DNA of 64,000 nt from Centroberyx gerrardi (GCF_048128805.1 NC_136005.1:5327352-5391351), one strand, 5' to 3'. Numbered from the stretch's first letter, positions 23,001-32,879 are shown. Numbers and translations are program-made. Notes: generated by a model from the sequence alone, not told the origin.

Positions 23001-26000
23001 ACTCCCGCCTTTTTAGTGACTTCTGTCCAAATTGATCTTTCCTCTGTAAATCTTTTCCCAAGACAAACTGCTATACATTGATTGTTCTTTTGAAATTCAT
23101 GATTCTCGTTTTTATATTGTCTCCAGATGAAGAATCGGAAGAGGAGGCCCCACCACCCAAGAAGGCTACTCCAGCTGCCAAGGCTGCTGCCAAGCCCGCA
23201 GTGAAGGCCCAGCCTGCTAAAGAAGAGTCAGATGATGATGATGACGATGATGAGGAAGGTGAGACGAAGCCCTTCATTTTCTTCTTAATCTTTAATTAGA
23301 GGAGCAGCAGTGCCTCATTTTTATCTTAAGTGATGCAGAGTCAGTGTAGAGCGGCCTGCTTTGATACCACAGTTGTAATCATGCATATGATGACCAACAA
23401 GGGACTTAATACTGAGTGTGTGTGATGTCACCTTTTTTTATGGATCTGATGCAAGTCAATGGAGGGTCAGTGGATTGAATGCGAGCATGTTGACTCTGAT
23501 ATTAATGCGTCACTTGTGGATTTCAGACTCTGAGGAGGAGATGGACACCGCTCCCGCCCCAGCAGCCGCTAAGGCAAAGAAGGCAGGCATGGTCAAGGCC
23601 AAAGAGGAGTCAGAGGAGGAGGAGGATGACGATGACGATGAAGATGACGACGATGATGAGGAGGAAGAGGGTAAGTTAGGATGATGGAATAGTGGAAGGC
23701 GACCTACATCAATTTATCCGCCAAGACAAACTGTACCAGCATTTTGCCGCTTGGCGGGTGTTAATTTTGAATGAACAAAAGGCAAATCAAAATGATTTAC
23801 ACAAGGTATATAAGACATTAATTAATAAAAAAAACCAAATGGAGATAAAAGTATATAAGAGAATGAAAGAAAGAGCTCATTCATTTAGAGACAGCCAGCA
23901 GTTGTAGTTTTTGCAAGCCTTTGGCACCTCACTATGATGTCGAACACCTTGCCTCTTGCGTATTTTCTTTCTTCCTTGTCTTGGCTGGATGGGTGTCTAT
24001 GAATTGAATTTTATTGAACAAAACGGTCTTTTACTCCACAGAAGCCCCAGTGACTCCTGGGAAGAGGAAGGCGGAGGGAAAGAAGGACACGCCCCCTGCC
24101 AAAAAGGCCAAAGCAGAAGGCGAAGGTAGGATTTGACTCAGCTGACCCATCAGTAAAATTTCAACATTGCTCATTATGATGATCAACAAGGGACTTAATA
24201 CTGATGTGTGATGTCACCTTTTTAATGTTCTGAATCGGTCTGGCATCATTATTCACATAACACCCTACATGAAATGAAACTCAGTGGAAATTTAATCTCC
24301 CCCCCTCCCAGGTTTCTGTCTGTTTGTTGGAAACTTGAACTCCAACAAGGACTTTGATGAAATCAAAGAAGCCCTGAGGAAATTCTTCTCCAAGAAGAGC
24401 CTTGAGGTGGTAGACGTCAGGCTCGGCGGATCCAAGTATGTCATTTTTTATTATTACGATGAGTGCACCACTGCCCCTTGAGGATAATTGGGTGAATGTT
24501 GTTACCCCCTCCATTTCTTGGCATGCATGTGGTGCTCAGTACTCATGTGTGTAATGTACGGAGGTAGAGAAAAGCCAGTGCTATGTCTTCGGTACCGGTG
24601 TGTGTTATCGTCTGCCGGTTCTATCCTCAATCGCTGGCACATCTTCAGGCGTTCCTACACGACTCTACGAGACCTGGAAATGAGCAGATTCATATTCCTT
24701 AACTTCCCCTACTTCTCAAAGTACACAAGTTAAAAGTATGGGGGAAAATATTGTCGCAATATATGTGATTACACATTCAAAAATTGAGGTAATTTCCAGG
24801 TCTTGAAGAGTTTGGGAAAGTATGGGGAAAATATTGCTTTCATGTCCCGATAATGCATAGGACAGTGCCTATTCTGTTGTCATCATCTCACATATTCTGA
24901 TGTTTGTTGCTGTGATGAATGATCGTCATCTTTAGAGTGCAATGACATAGCTATAGGGGCAGATTGCCCATCAGTGTAAATCATACTGATCACCAACCAA
25001 AATCTTAAACAAGAAAGTCAGGTCTGGAACAAGTATCAGATTTTGACATTGAAACTGTAGAAACCCTGATTTTAATGTAGTTGTAAACCCACTGTGCCCT
25101 GACATGTTATATTTGTTGAGAATAATCATCTGCATACATAAGATCCAGATAAAGACATTTTGAGATGCTGTAAACAAACTCTTGGCTTCCTTTTTGCAGT
25201 TTGACTGTAACGTCTCTTATCTGGCTTGTCCCAACAGGAAATTCGGCTACGTGGACTTTGCATCCGAGGAGGACATGCAGAAGGCTTTGGAGCTCAACGG
25301 CAAGAAGTTCATGGGCCAGGATGTGAAGCTGGACAGGGCCCGAAGCAAAGAGAGCTCACAGGAGGGCAAGAAAGGTAAAAGATGCTCTCCGAGACCCCAT
25401 GAAACGGCATCTTTACTTCCTTGATTTGATGCATTTCCTAGATTCTTGTAAATGCTGTTAAGTTGGGCTCACAGTGACGTTTGTCCAACAGAGAGGGACG
25501 CACGGACGCTGTTTGTGAAGAACCTTCCCTTCTCCGCCACGCCCGACGACCTGAAGGAAGTCTTCGAGGATGCGGTCGACGTTAGGGTGCCGCCAGGCCA
25601 GAACGGCGCAAACAGAGGGTAAGAACTAGTCGCCGCCAATCGGTGAAATGATCACGTTTCACAATTTGTTTTCCCGTAACCCAGATGAGGACCCTAGTCA
25701 GAATAAGGCATGTGAGCAGCTGAGGATCCTAGACATGACAGTAAATTGTCCTTTCCCACAACTATGACTTATAAACAAGTCAAAGTGAACCATCCATTTT
25801 TCACTATTTTACAAGCCAAGTGTCTTTGTAAAATATAACAGGACATCCAGCTTTTTTTGTTACCAGCATTTGGTTTGTAATTTCAAGTTCTAGACAAAAA
25901 TAAGGAATTTGAGGAGCTGTAGGTGTGTCAGACGAGGTAACCTTCCTTCTTCCTTTCCACAGCATTGCCTACGTCGAGTTCAAATCTGAGGCTGAAGCAG

Positions 26001-29000
26001 AGAAGATGCTGGAGCAGGCCCAGGGAGCCGACGTACAGGGGAGGTCAATCATGGTCGACTTTGTAGGAGAAAAGAGCCAGAAAGGAGCCAAGGTGGCAGG
26101 TAAACTCATGTCATTTTTTGAAACTGTAAAGCTTCAGTAATACTCCAGCCTGTGGACTCCTCAGTTCTGTAATTTAATCAAAGGTAGGGTATGGATTCTT
26201 GTAAGCCTGTCCTGTTGATCTCTAAGCCCCTCTTAAGTCATTCTTCTTCAAAGGTCTTTTTATTGAATTTTCCATCAAATTACAGTTACAATGATCACGT
26301 AAAAGGTGTACAAATAAGGTCATCCCAATCCTCATTATTCCTTAAGACATTCAAATGCTATCGTGCGATAGTCACATCTGCAATATTGACACATTTTATT
26401 TAGTAGGCCAGCTGTGGCTAAACAATCAAGATGTTAATGGATGCAAAAAAGTGCAGTAAAATTATTTTGTACCTCAAATGAAGACTAATCTTGATCACAA
26501 TATCCAGCAAAAGAATCAGGATTATCATTTTTATTTTGCAGCCCTGTGTCTTAGCAATCATGGTCTTGAGTTGATTGGGTTTGACACTTGCATGTAAAAT
26601 TGCTTACAAGTCCTTTTGCTTACAACTTCCTTCTTTTTTTTTTTTTTTTAAACTGCTCTGTTACATATGCTTGATATTACAGCTGCATGGAATAGCTTGC
26701 ATGAATTGTAATTTATAGCCTTTTGTAGTTTAGATATATGCATGAATTTCTTTTGATGTAATCATAAGGCACTTGGTCTGGCTTGGCATCTGAATAGAGG
26801 GAGATTTGAATTAATTCTCTGGGAAATGAAAAGGGTTCCTGTGTCTGAGCATGGCCAGATATGATGCAAACTCTCCTTCCTGAACCTCTGTGACGATTTC
26901 AAAGATAGTCAAGTACTGATCTGGTCCATGACTAGATTTTAAGACGATCCTCCGCCACCTTCGTCCGATCTCACTCGTCTTTTCTCCTTCCCTTCTGCAG
27001 GGGCAGGAGCTGCCAGTAAAACCCTGGTAGTGAATAACCTCGCCTTCAGCGCCACAGAGGAAGCTCTACAAGCCACATTTGAGAAAGCCGTCTCCATCCG
27101 GATTCCACAGAACAACGGCAGAGCCAAAGGGTGTGTGTGGTGTATGGCAGCTGCATTTGCTGATAAAGCATCCAGTGTCGATATGCCCTTTCACTTGAGT
27201 CACTTTCGCGCTCAGGATTGATCTGGGGTGTGATTATTTCAGATTGCATCATTTATGAACTCGCATGCAGGCGTAATGGAGTTTCCTGTTATGAACTTCT
27301 GTCTCGTTTTTTGTGTCATCCTAAACCATCCATAAATAAATCATTATTGGCAGTATCTCTCAAAATGTAATGCTACTGTAGTATCTGCCAGACCACAGCA
27401 ACATCCCTTCTCATGAGCTCCTCTTGATCTCATCAGTGATTTTGCATGGATTCGCACGAGAAGCAGAGCCAATGCAGTCAGAACGAGCTCCCCTAGTTTC
27501 AAGTGGGGGTTGCCCATGTCTGCTGTACAACACGTAGGAGCATCTGACAGTTGAATTATTCTTGTCATCAACATAATAAGGAATATAAGCAGTGTAGGAA
27601 ATTGCTACCAGCCACCAGACTAATTCTGATGAGTTTTGAGGTTTGTTTTTTCTAATCTTAAACCCATTTGGCTGATAAAATAGCGAGTCGCTAGAAAAAT
27701 CTGGGCTCCATGCGTCACCATGATTAGTGGACAAATAAGTTAACTTCCTACCTTGATGGTACGAATAATCTGAAGATACAATACATAATATACAACTCCT
27801 TAACCCTTGTTGTCTTGTTTCTCCCTGTACAGTTTTGCCTTTGTAGAGTTCGAGAACACAGATGACTCCAAGGAGGCCCTGGAAAACCTCAACAACACAG
27901 ATATCGATGGCCGGTCGATCAGACTGGAGTACAGCCAGAACAGCAGTGGTGGGAGAGACGGGGGCAGAGGAAACTCCGGTACGTCTTCAAACCTCACAAC
28001 GGCCACACTGGAGGCAAAATGTGGCTAAAATGACATACAGACAATCCCATAACCAAAATGGGTCACATTTGATCACCGCAAGAGCGGTGTGTCCTTGAGC
28101 AAGACGCTGAACCCCCTGGTCACACATTGTAAGCTGTTCTGGATAAGCACTTCAGCTAAGTGCGTAAAATGTAAATAAACGTAATTGAAACTGTTAATGT
28201 AAGCTGCATCAAGCTTTCCTTTCACTGGACTTGATGCGAGTGCCCAGGCTCAGGAATGTTCCCCCACTCAAGTGCAGAAACTCGTAAATCCAGTTTAATG
28301 ATGGTTCACATCATAAGGGTTGTATTTGTCCTTTAATTGAGAGTACTTCATTAACTGAGGTGTATATAAAAAGTTAACATTAACTGATACAATTCCTAAT
28401 GTTTTCATAATGCAACTTAAAAGCTGTACAATGTCTTTTGGTCTGATTGTTCTAACTTAATTTTTTTCCCTTTGCCACCAGGTCCTACAAAAACCCTGTT
28501 CGTCAAAGGTCTCAATGAAGACACAACAGATCAGACCCTCAAGGATTCATTTGACAGTGCCGTCGCAGCCAGAATAGTCACAGACAGAGACACAGGCTCA
28601 TCTAAAGGGTAAGACTGGACATATTTGACCTATTCCCTCTTGCCCGCCCAGTCTTCTCATGAGCTCCTCTCTGTCTATCAGTGACGGTGTATGGATTCGC
28701 ACGAGAAGTAGAGAAAACTCGCAGTTAAACAGGCAGCTACCTCAACTGAGTGGGAGTTGCCCATGTCTGATGTGAAACAAAATCGACAGGACACTTTGAT
28801 ATAGGCCTTCAACCTCATTTATGATTTAATTTTTTATTTAATTACTTTTTTGCCTCTTGTCTCTACAGACTGTTGCCTTGTAGGGGGAACATAGTTTATT
28901 TAGGTTTTCAGGGCCCATCCATTATTAGAGTAAAACACTGAAATAGTAAATTGTTTTGTGAAGGTAATAGTTTTTTGCACTATAGTTTTTCAGTTCACTA

Positions 29001-29872
29001 AATGCTTTAATGTCTCCCCACCCCGGTTTTCATCTTGGGTTTTCGTGAGCCAATAATTCACCCAATTGAATAATCCATTTCTTTTTCCTTCCTCTGCAGC
29101 TTTGGCTTTGTGGACTTTGACAACGAGCAGGACTGCAAGGCAGCCAAGGAGGCCATGGAGGACGGAGAGATCGACGGCAACAGAGTGACCCTGGACTACG
29201 CCAAGCCCAAGGGTGAAGGTGGCGGATTCCGCGGGGGCCGGGGTGGCGGCGGATTTGGCGGCGGCTTCGGTGGTCGCGGCGGTGGCAGAGGAGGAGGTCG
29301 CGGCGGTTTTGGCGGACGCGGCGGTGGCGGCAGAGGAGGAAGAGGAGGCGGCGGCCATCGTGGAGGCGGACGTGGCGGCTTTGGAGGTAAAGGAGTGGGA
29401 AATTTCTCATGGGCTTAGTGGGGAAATCAGACCAGCTAGTATATTTTGGCTGGACTCGCCACAGGTAGCCAATCATTATTTGGAGGTTGTATTCTAAAAC
29501 TCCTCCTTCCTGCTCCAACTCTGTTAGAGCTGTAAAAATAAAGGAGATTTCCTTTCATTGGATGACAGATTGTGTAAAAACTGGTTTTGCTCTCTGAGCC
29601 CATAAAAACCATGACAACATAAGTTAATGTTTAACTTTACAGTGTCCTCATGGCATTAGTTTTTGTTTATTAGATCACAATTTTTGCCCAAAATGCCACT
29701 TGTGACCTTCTGGATCCTCATCATAAAGAAAGTGGATATTCTGATTTGGTCAGTTGCAGATGAGGCTGTCGATTGGTAAACTAAGATGTTTCTTCTTCTT
29801 CTTCTAGGTGGAAGAGGCGGCGGTGGATTTGGAGCCAAACCCCAGGGGAAGAAAATCAAGTTTGATGACTAA
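20065..29872 (+). CDS. ncl: Nucleolin (16 coding exons)
   Basis: Exons: 20065-20082, 21238-21342, 21429-21552, 22233-22364, 23127-23258, 23527-23670, 24042-24125, 24312-24435, 25238-25374, 25492-25618, 25963-26099, 27001-27130, 27833-27978, 28482-28608, 29100-29386, 29808-29872. They sum to 2019 bases (672 residues plus stop), and all junctions are GT..AG with matching phase. The start MVKLAK is identical to mammalian nucleolin. Residues 1-246 alternate Lys/Pro/Ala-rich stretches with Asp/Glu runs and end in a bipartite nuclear signal (GKRKAEGKKD..AKKAK). Four RRMs follow at about 248-330, 336-420, 427-510 and 516-595; RNP motifs include LFVGNL/KFGYVDF, LFVKNL/GIAYVEF, LVVNNL/GFAFVEF and LFVKGL/GFGFVDF. 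A Gly/Arg-rich RGG tail (about 597-655) precedes KKIKFDD. Nucleolin is the major nucleolar RNA-binding protein of pre-rRNA transcription and processing. The introns host seven snoRNAs. Confidence 0.97.
21011..21130 (+). mobile_element. tRNA-derived SINE in ncl intron 1
   Basis: GGTGGCCTAGTGGTTAAAGAG is a Pol III A-box-like head, and GTGTCCTTGAGCAAGATAA is the diagnostic central block shared with the element at 4185-4335. The B box (GGTTTAAGC) has decayed. Confidence 0.7.
21874..22150. mobile_element. Dispersed repeat in ncl intron 3
   Basis: Begins GGGATGGGACAATATATCAAAA and ends TGTATCGTGAACCCCATATTG..ATCGTGAGATAAACATATTGTCC. This is a fish intronic repeat built of ATCGTGA / CAATATAT words. 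The ends are loosely inverted. Confidence 0.55.
22866..23004 (+). ncRNA. H/ACA snoRNA, unassigned, copy A (ncl intron 4)
   Basis: Hairpin 1 closes with CCTCC (from 22867) and GGAGG (22920-22924), with an inner GCATGCATG / CATGTGTGT stem allowing G-U pairs. The hinge AGAGAA (22926-22931) fits the H box ANANNA. Hairpin 2 closes with GCCAGTG and CGCTGGC around an ACCGG/CCGGT inner stem. ACA (22999-23001) lies directly after the last stem, three bases before the expected end. It matches intron 8 (24506-24644) with one T insertion, while the flanks differ. The rRNA or snRNA target was not identified. Confidence 0.8.
23382..23454 (+). ncRNA. snord82: C/D snoRNA SNORD82, copy 1 (ncl intron 5)
   Basis: Box C ATGATGA (23387-23393), D' CTGA (23412-23415), a C'-like TGATGT (23423-23428) and box D CTGA (23446-23449), with short TGCA flanks that can pair. 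The guide AGGGACTTAAT (23400-23410) is complementary to 18S rRNA ATTAAGTCCCT. Counting five bases up from D' lands on A1678 (human numbering), the known SNORD82/Z25 target. Human SNORD82 is also in NCL intron 5. Confidence 0.9.
23697..23770. mobile_element. Repeat fragment in ncl intron 6
   Basis: CCGCCAAGACAAACTGTACCAG then CATTTTGCCGCTTGGCGGGTGTTAATTTT resembles the repeat at 60000-60180, which ends GGCTGGTGGCCGGTGTTAATTT. Only one end is kept. Confidence 0.5.
24173..24237 (+). ncRNA. snord82: C/D snoRNA SNORD82, copy 2 (ncl intron 7)
   Basis: Box C ATGATGA (24176-24182), guide AGGGACTTAAT (24189-24199), D' CTGA (24201-24204) and box D CTGA (24230-24233), with a short ATT/AAT terminal stem. 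Guide and D' spacing are the same as in the intron 5 copy, so it should also direct 18S Am1678. The stretch before the D box differs more than the guide does, consistent with selection on the guide. Confidence 0.88.
24506..24644 (+). ncRNA. H/ACA snoRNA, unassigned, copy B (ncl intron 8)
   Basis: Near-identical partner of 22866-23004: the same two hairpins, the same AGAGAA hinge (24566-24571) and ACA at 24639-24641. The only difference seen across about 130 bases is one T fewer in the hairpin 1 loop. Surrounding intron sequence is unrelated, so the duplicated or conserved unit is the RNA itself. Confidence 0.8.
26855..26924 (+). ncRNA. snord20: C/D snoRNA SNORD20 (ncl intron 11)
   Basis: A five-pair terminal stem CCAGA (26855-26859) / TCTGG brackets box C ATGATGC (26861-26867; last base differs from RUGAUGA) and box D CTGA (26916-26919). 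A D' CTGA lies at 26880-26883. The guide AGATAGTCAAGT (26903-26914) pairs with 18S ACTTGACTATCT, and the fifth base above box D faces U1804, the known SNORD20/U20 target. Human SNORD20 is also in NCL intron 11. Only one copy was found. Confidence 0.92.
27405..27532 (+). ncRNA. snora75: H/ACA snoRNA SNORA75/U23, copy 1 (ncl intron 12)
   Basis: Hairpin 1 is closed by CTTCTC (27407-27412) and GAGAAG (27458-27463). The pocket arms ATGAGC (27413-27418) and TTCGCA (27451-27456) pair with 18S GCTCAT and TGCGAA on either side of U93, the known U23 pseudouridine. Hairpin 2 is closed by GCAG (27474) / CTGC (27520), with ACA at 27527-27529. The hinge CAGAGCCA does not fit ANANNA exactly. Human U23 is also in NCL intron 12. 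Confidence 0.88.
28050..28180 (+). mobile_element. SINE fragment in ncl intron 13
   Basis: Carries GTGTGTCCTTGAGCAAGACG then CTGAACCCC, followed by TGTAAGCTGTTCTGGATAAG and CAGCTAAGTGCGTAAAATGT. This is the 3' part of the same SINE family as 4185-4335. Confidence 0.75.
28653..28782 (+). ncRNA. snora75: H/ACA snoRNA SNORA75/U23-like, copy 2 (ncl intron 14)
   Basis: Keeps CTTCTC (28653-28658) / GAGAAG (28703-28708) and both pocket arms ATGAGC (28659-28664) and TTCGCA (28696-28701), so 18S psi93 guiding should be intact. Its hinge AGAGAA (28710-28715) is a perfect H box. Hairpin 2 is weaker: GCAG now faces CTGA, and the nearest ACA (28777-28779) sits several bases from the stem. It is either a functional variant or a copy losing its 3' hairpin. 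Confidence 0.72.
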
Positions 29873-30580
29873 ATCCTTAGTCTGTTTTACTCTTTGAATG
29901 GACTCTGGTTTCATCGCTTTTCAGAGCCGTTGGACATTCCAGAAAGCGTCATTGATTATATATTTAACTGTTAACGGGCATTTTAGCCCCTCTTTAGACC
30001 CCTAAAACCTTCCCTCCCTCGCCAAAAAGGTCCTCTTCGGCTTGAGGGCTGCTTGTGAGTTCTGAATGTCCCGACTGCAACCTGCACCCTTCATCCATAT
30101 GAGTTTAATTTTGTTTTTGTCCGAAGGAGTAAAATGGAATGCGTCTGGCAAACCAGTTTGCTGTGAAAACTACGGCCGTTGTTTCAGATACACCGTGTAC
30201 ATTTAAACAATTTGTATGATTTCATTTTACCTTTTTGTAAAAAAAAGTGTTGTATCCATACGTTTTTGTTTTTATTTTGTTTGTCATTTAGTTTGCTTTA
30301 GGTGCAAAAGTTTTACTGTAATGTTCAAGACATATTTTGATGGATAGTGGATGGAGTCAGGGCCCAAATCAGTTGGGTGTTAAGAATTTGATAAAGGTGT
30401 TCTGTCTTGTTTCTTGGGTGGGGCACAGTCAATGTCTTAGAAGTCGCAGAGGACTAGAGGCCTCAAATAATCAAGATATGTAACATAAAAACGATATTTG
30501 TAGTGCATTGACTAATTTTCCCATCTGAGAATCTAAAGGTTTTCATGTGATTGAATAAAACCTTGTAGGTGGTGATTTTT
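29873..30580 (+). other. ncl: ncl 3'UTR and polyadenylation signal
   Basis: The TAA at 29870-29872 is followed by about 700 bases without coding potential. AATAAA at 30554-30559 is followed about 20 bases later by a T/G-rich stretch, so the mRNA probably ends near 30575-30580. Confidence 0.65.
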
Positions 30581-30954
30581 AAATGTCTTTGTCCTCATTG
30601 TGCCTTGTCACTCTGCAGCATTGAATCAAGTGTATCAACAGGTTCCTACAGGCTTGAAATATTCTTGAAAGAGCAGCTATGACAGAATTGCAATGTACAT
30701 TTATATTTTTAAATTAAGGGCTCTGGAATGGACAAAATTGCATTTATTAGGTTGGTTTGTAATGAGTAGGAGTAACAAATGATGCTTTCAAGTTGAAAGA
30801 CGGGTGTTTATTTCCACCCTGATTCACCTGCTGCAACCCTGGTTGTGATTTGTAAAGATGATGCATCACTTTGAGATCAACCGGAGCTTAAACACAAATA
30901 AATGGGATGATCAGGGAGTCCTTAAAGTTACTGCTAGGTGGGAACCTTGTGTTG

Positions 30955-30968
30955 CCACCAGGTGGCAG
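30955..30968 (+). promoter_or_regulatory. CTCF-like site downstream of ncl
   Basis: CCACCAGGTGGCAG is a strong match to the vertebrate CTCF core, one base off AGGGGGCAG. It lies about 400 bases past the ncl polyadenylation signal, between two convergent genes, ncl (+) and b3gnt7 (-). Binding is inferred from the motif. Confidence 0.6.
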
Positions 30969-31311
30969 TGTCCAACAGGTGGTCATAGGTATGTCACCTG
31001 GAGGGCAATGGCATAATATTCCCTCAATGTGGAGCTGCAGATAATAAACACTGACATGTAGGTTATTGCGTATTTGCTTTTGACAGCTATTAAGATTGAT
31101 TTGATTATTTGTGGCACGGTTAACACACTGACATTCAGAGCTACAGAGGCTGAAGTATTATTCACTCAATCACAAAGCAAAGAAAACGGCACAGAAATAC
31201 AAGATGCAATAGACTGTTCACTTTTGCCATTGAATGATGAGAACAGTGTAGAAGTTTTCTGCTTCAACAAATAAATGCTCATAGTACTACTTGTATAACC
31301 ATGTTGGATAC

Positions 31312-31625
31312 ATGGAGGGGTAACGGTGACCTAAAGGTTCGAGAAACAGGATTGTGACTGGAAGGTTGCCTGTTCAAATCCCCCTCATCGGGCAAGGGAA
31401 ATGTGGGTGTGGAAAGTGAATGAGCGGCGTTCTCTCCTCCCTCATCAACGACCATCAAGTTGCCCTTGAACCTGACACACAACAACTGGTCCAGTGGAGT
31501 TGCTCAGTGACCAGCGGTCGAGACCTGGTGGTGCCGGGCAGCTCCTAGGTGGGGATTACATGAATGTGAATCAGGACGTACAGGAAAAACACATACCTCC
31601 CTGGATAAATAAATGATTTAAAAAA
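31312..31625 (+). mobile_element. tRNA-derived SINE
   Basis: B-box-like GGTTGCCTGTTCAAATCCCC, then AATGTGGGTGTGGAAAGTGAATGAGC, CAACTGGTCCAGT, CTGGTGGTGCCGGGCAGCTCC and a GGATAAATAAATGAT tail. A shorter copy of the same family is at 47868-48120 and a tail fragment at about 62690-62780. Confidence 0.75.
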
Positions 31626-32400
31626 AATCTGTCTTTACAAGCTAAAGTATGTGTTAGTATGTGCTAAAGTAAGTTTGTTTATTTCTATAGCCCTTTATCA
31701 CAAGCATGTCTCAAAGGACTGTACAGAGAATGAGCCTAACTAGATCTAACTGATCAACAATCAACCATAGAAGCAGAATGATGTAGGACAAACATCAGGA
31801 AGAGCAAGATACACTAAAACAGATTATAGCAAGACATAACAGCTTATCTATCCTACATAGCCGGACCTACCGGCTCCACCAGCCTTAGGCCCTCCATGCA
31901 TACAAGGAACAACTCCCATGAAAAAACCTTGTGACAAGAAACCTTGTCACAGAGGGATCCCTCACCGGGACGGCTGAGCGTGCGATAGGTGCCGGGGAAA
32001 TAGTGAGAAGAACATGGACAATGACAAGAGTAAAACAGAAAGACAGATGAGACAGAAGAGGCAACATGCGGCGAGGAGATGGGGGTCACTAATATCCACA
32101 GAAGCAAGGGCAGGACTCGCGCTTCAACTCTCCAGTTCCCCTTTAGCTAGCACTCCACATTCATCACTCTTGACTCTTGAATACTCCCAATTACCTTTCT
32201 ACTTTTTTCCATATCGCTCTTTATTTCTTGGAATTGGGAGTGTCTTGAAATTACAATGGGTGGTGAGTTTTTGTTCCAAAACAGCACTGGCAGGAAAGTG
32301 AGGTTTTGAAAGCCAGAAATCTCACCACCTAGAAGTAATCGCTGAGTCGTTAGTATTGATCAACCCCCCACGCTGATATATTATGGTCATTTTGTGTCTA
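31626..32400. mobile_element. Dispersed repeat composite
   Basis: The flanks TGTCTTTACAAGCTAAAGTATG and 32120-32390 (CTCTCCAGTTCCCC, CCATATCGCTCTTTATTTCTTGG, GAGTGTCTTGAAATTACAATG) are shared with 48120-48350. The middle (about 31665-32110, opening TTTATTTCTATAGCCCTTTATCACA) is missing from the second copy, so it looks like an insertion by another repeat. Confidence 0.6.
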
Positions 32401-32433
32401 TGGGGCAGTAAAAATCGTGAACCTGAAATGTCA

Positions 32434-32652
32434 TTACACTCTTGATTTCTCACTGGCAAAACCGAAGGCGATGACTCCGTGACACTTGATTAGAACTGGC
32501 TCTGAGGTGCCGGGCAGGCCTCTCTCGTCGATGACACTGCCGGACAGGGGACAGCGGTGTGTTGTCATCTCGCGGCCCCGGTACCTGAACAGGGAGCTTT
32601 GTGAAGGAGCCTGGGCGGGAGGCGCCGATGACGGGCCGCTGAATACCCCCAT
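32434..32652 (-). other. Exon-like open frame, unidentified
   Basis: On the minus strand, an acceptor-like CCCTGTTCAG precedes a GC-rich open frame with RYRGREMTTHRCPLSGSV then DERGLPGTSEP and ending near FGFASEKSRV, followed by a stop. Base composition differs from the repeats around it. No family is recognised, and a conserved non-coding element could look the same. It lies between ncl and b3gnt7, where no gene is expected. Confidence 0.2.
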
Positions 32653-32879
32653 TTAGGGATTTGTTGCCCCCCTGCCTTGTCTGAACAGCGACAGAGGTCA
32701 TGCTAGCCTCTCTCCCCGGCGTTATGTCAGCCGGCTAGAATGACCTGTCCTCTTTTTTTTTGAATCCTCTCTCTTGAGTTCACCTTCTAGTGTTGTTTTC
32801 AGTTCAACTCCATTTCCCTATCGCTGTATCCTTTCTCTCCTGCCCCTCCACCCCTCCCTGAGATTTTGTTTTTACAGTT

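Noticed and set aside
23400..23410. First idea that the intron 5 and 7 C/D RNAs were SNORD20
   Set aside because: The guide pairs with 18S around A1678, the SNORD82 target; the U1804 guide of SNORD20 is in intron 11.
25625..25740. Possible further C/D snoRNA in ncl intron 10
   Set aside because: ATGAGGA and CTGA words occur, but no terminal stem and no rRNA-complementary guide was found.
31350..31390. Possible tRNA gene
   Set aside because: Only a B-box-like word within a SINE that is repeated at 47.9 kb.
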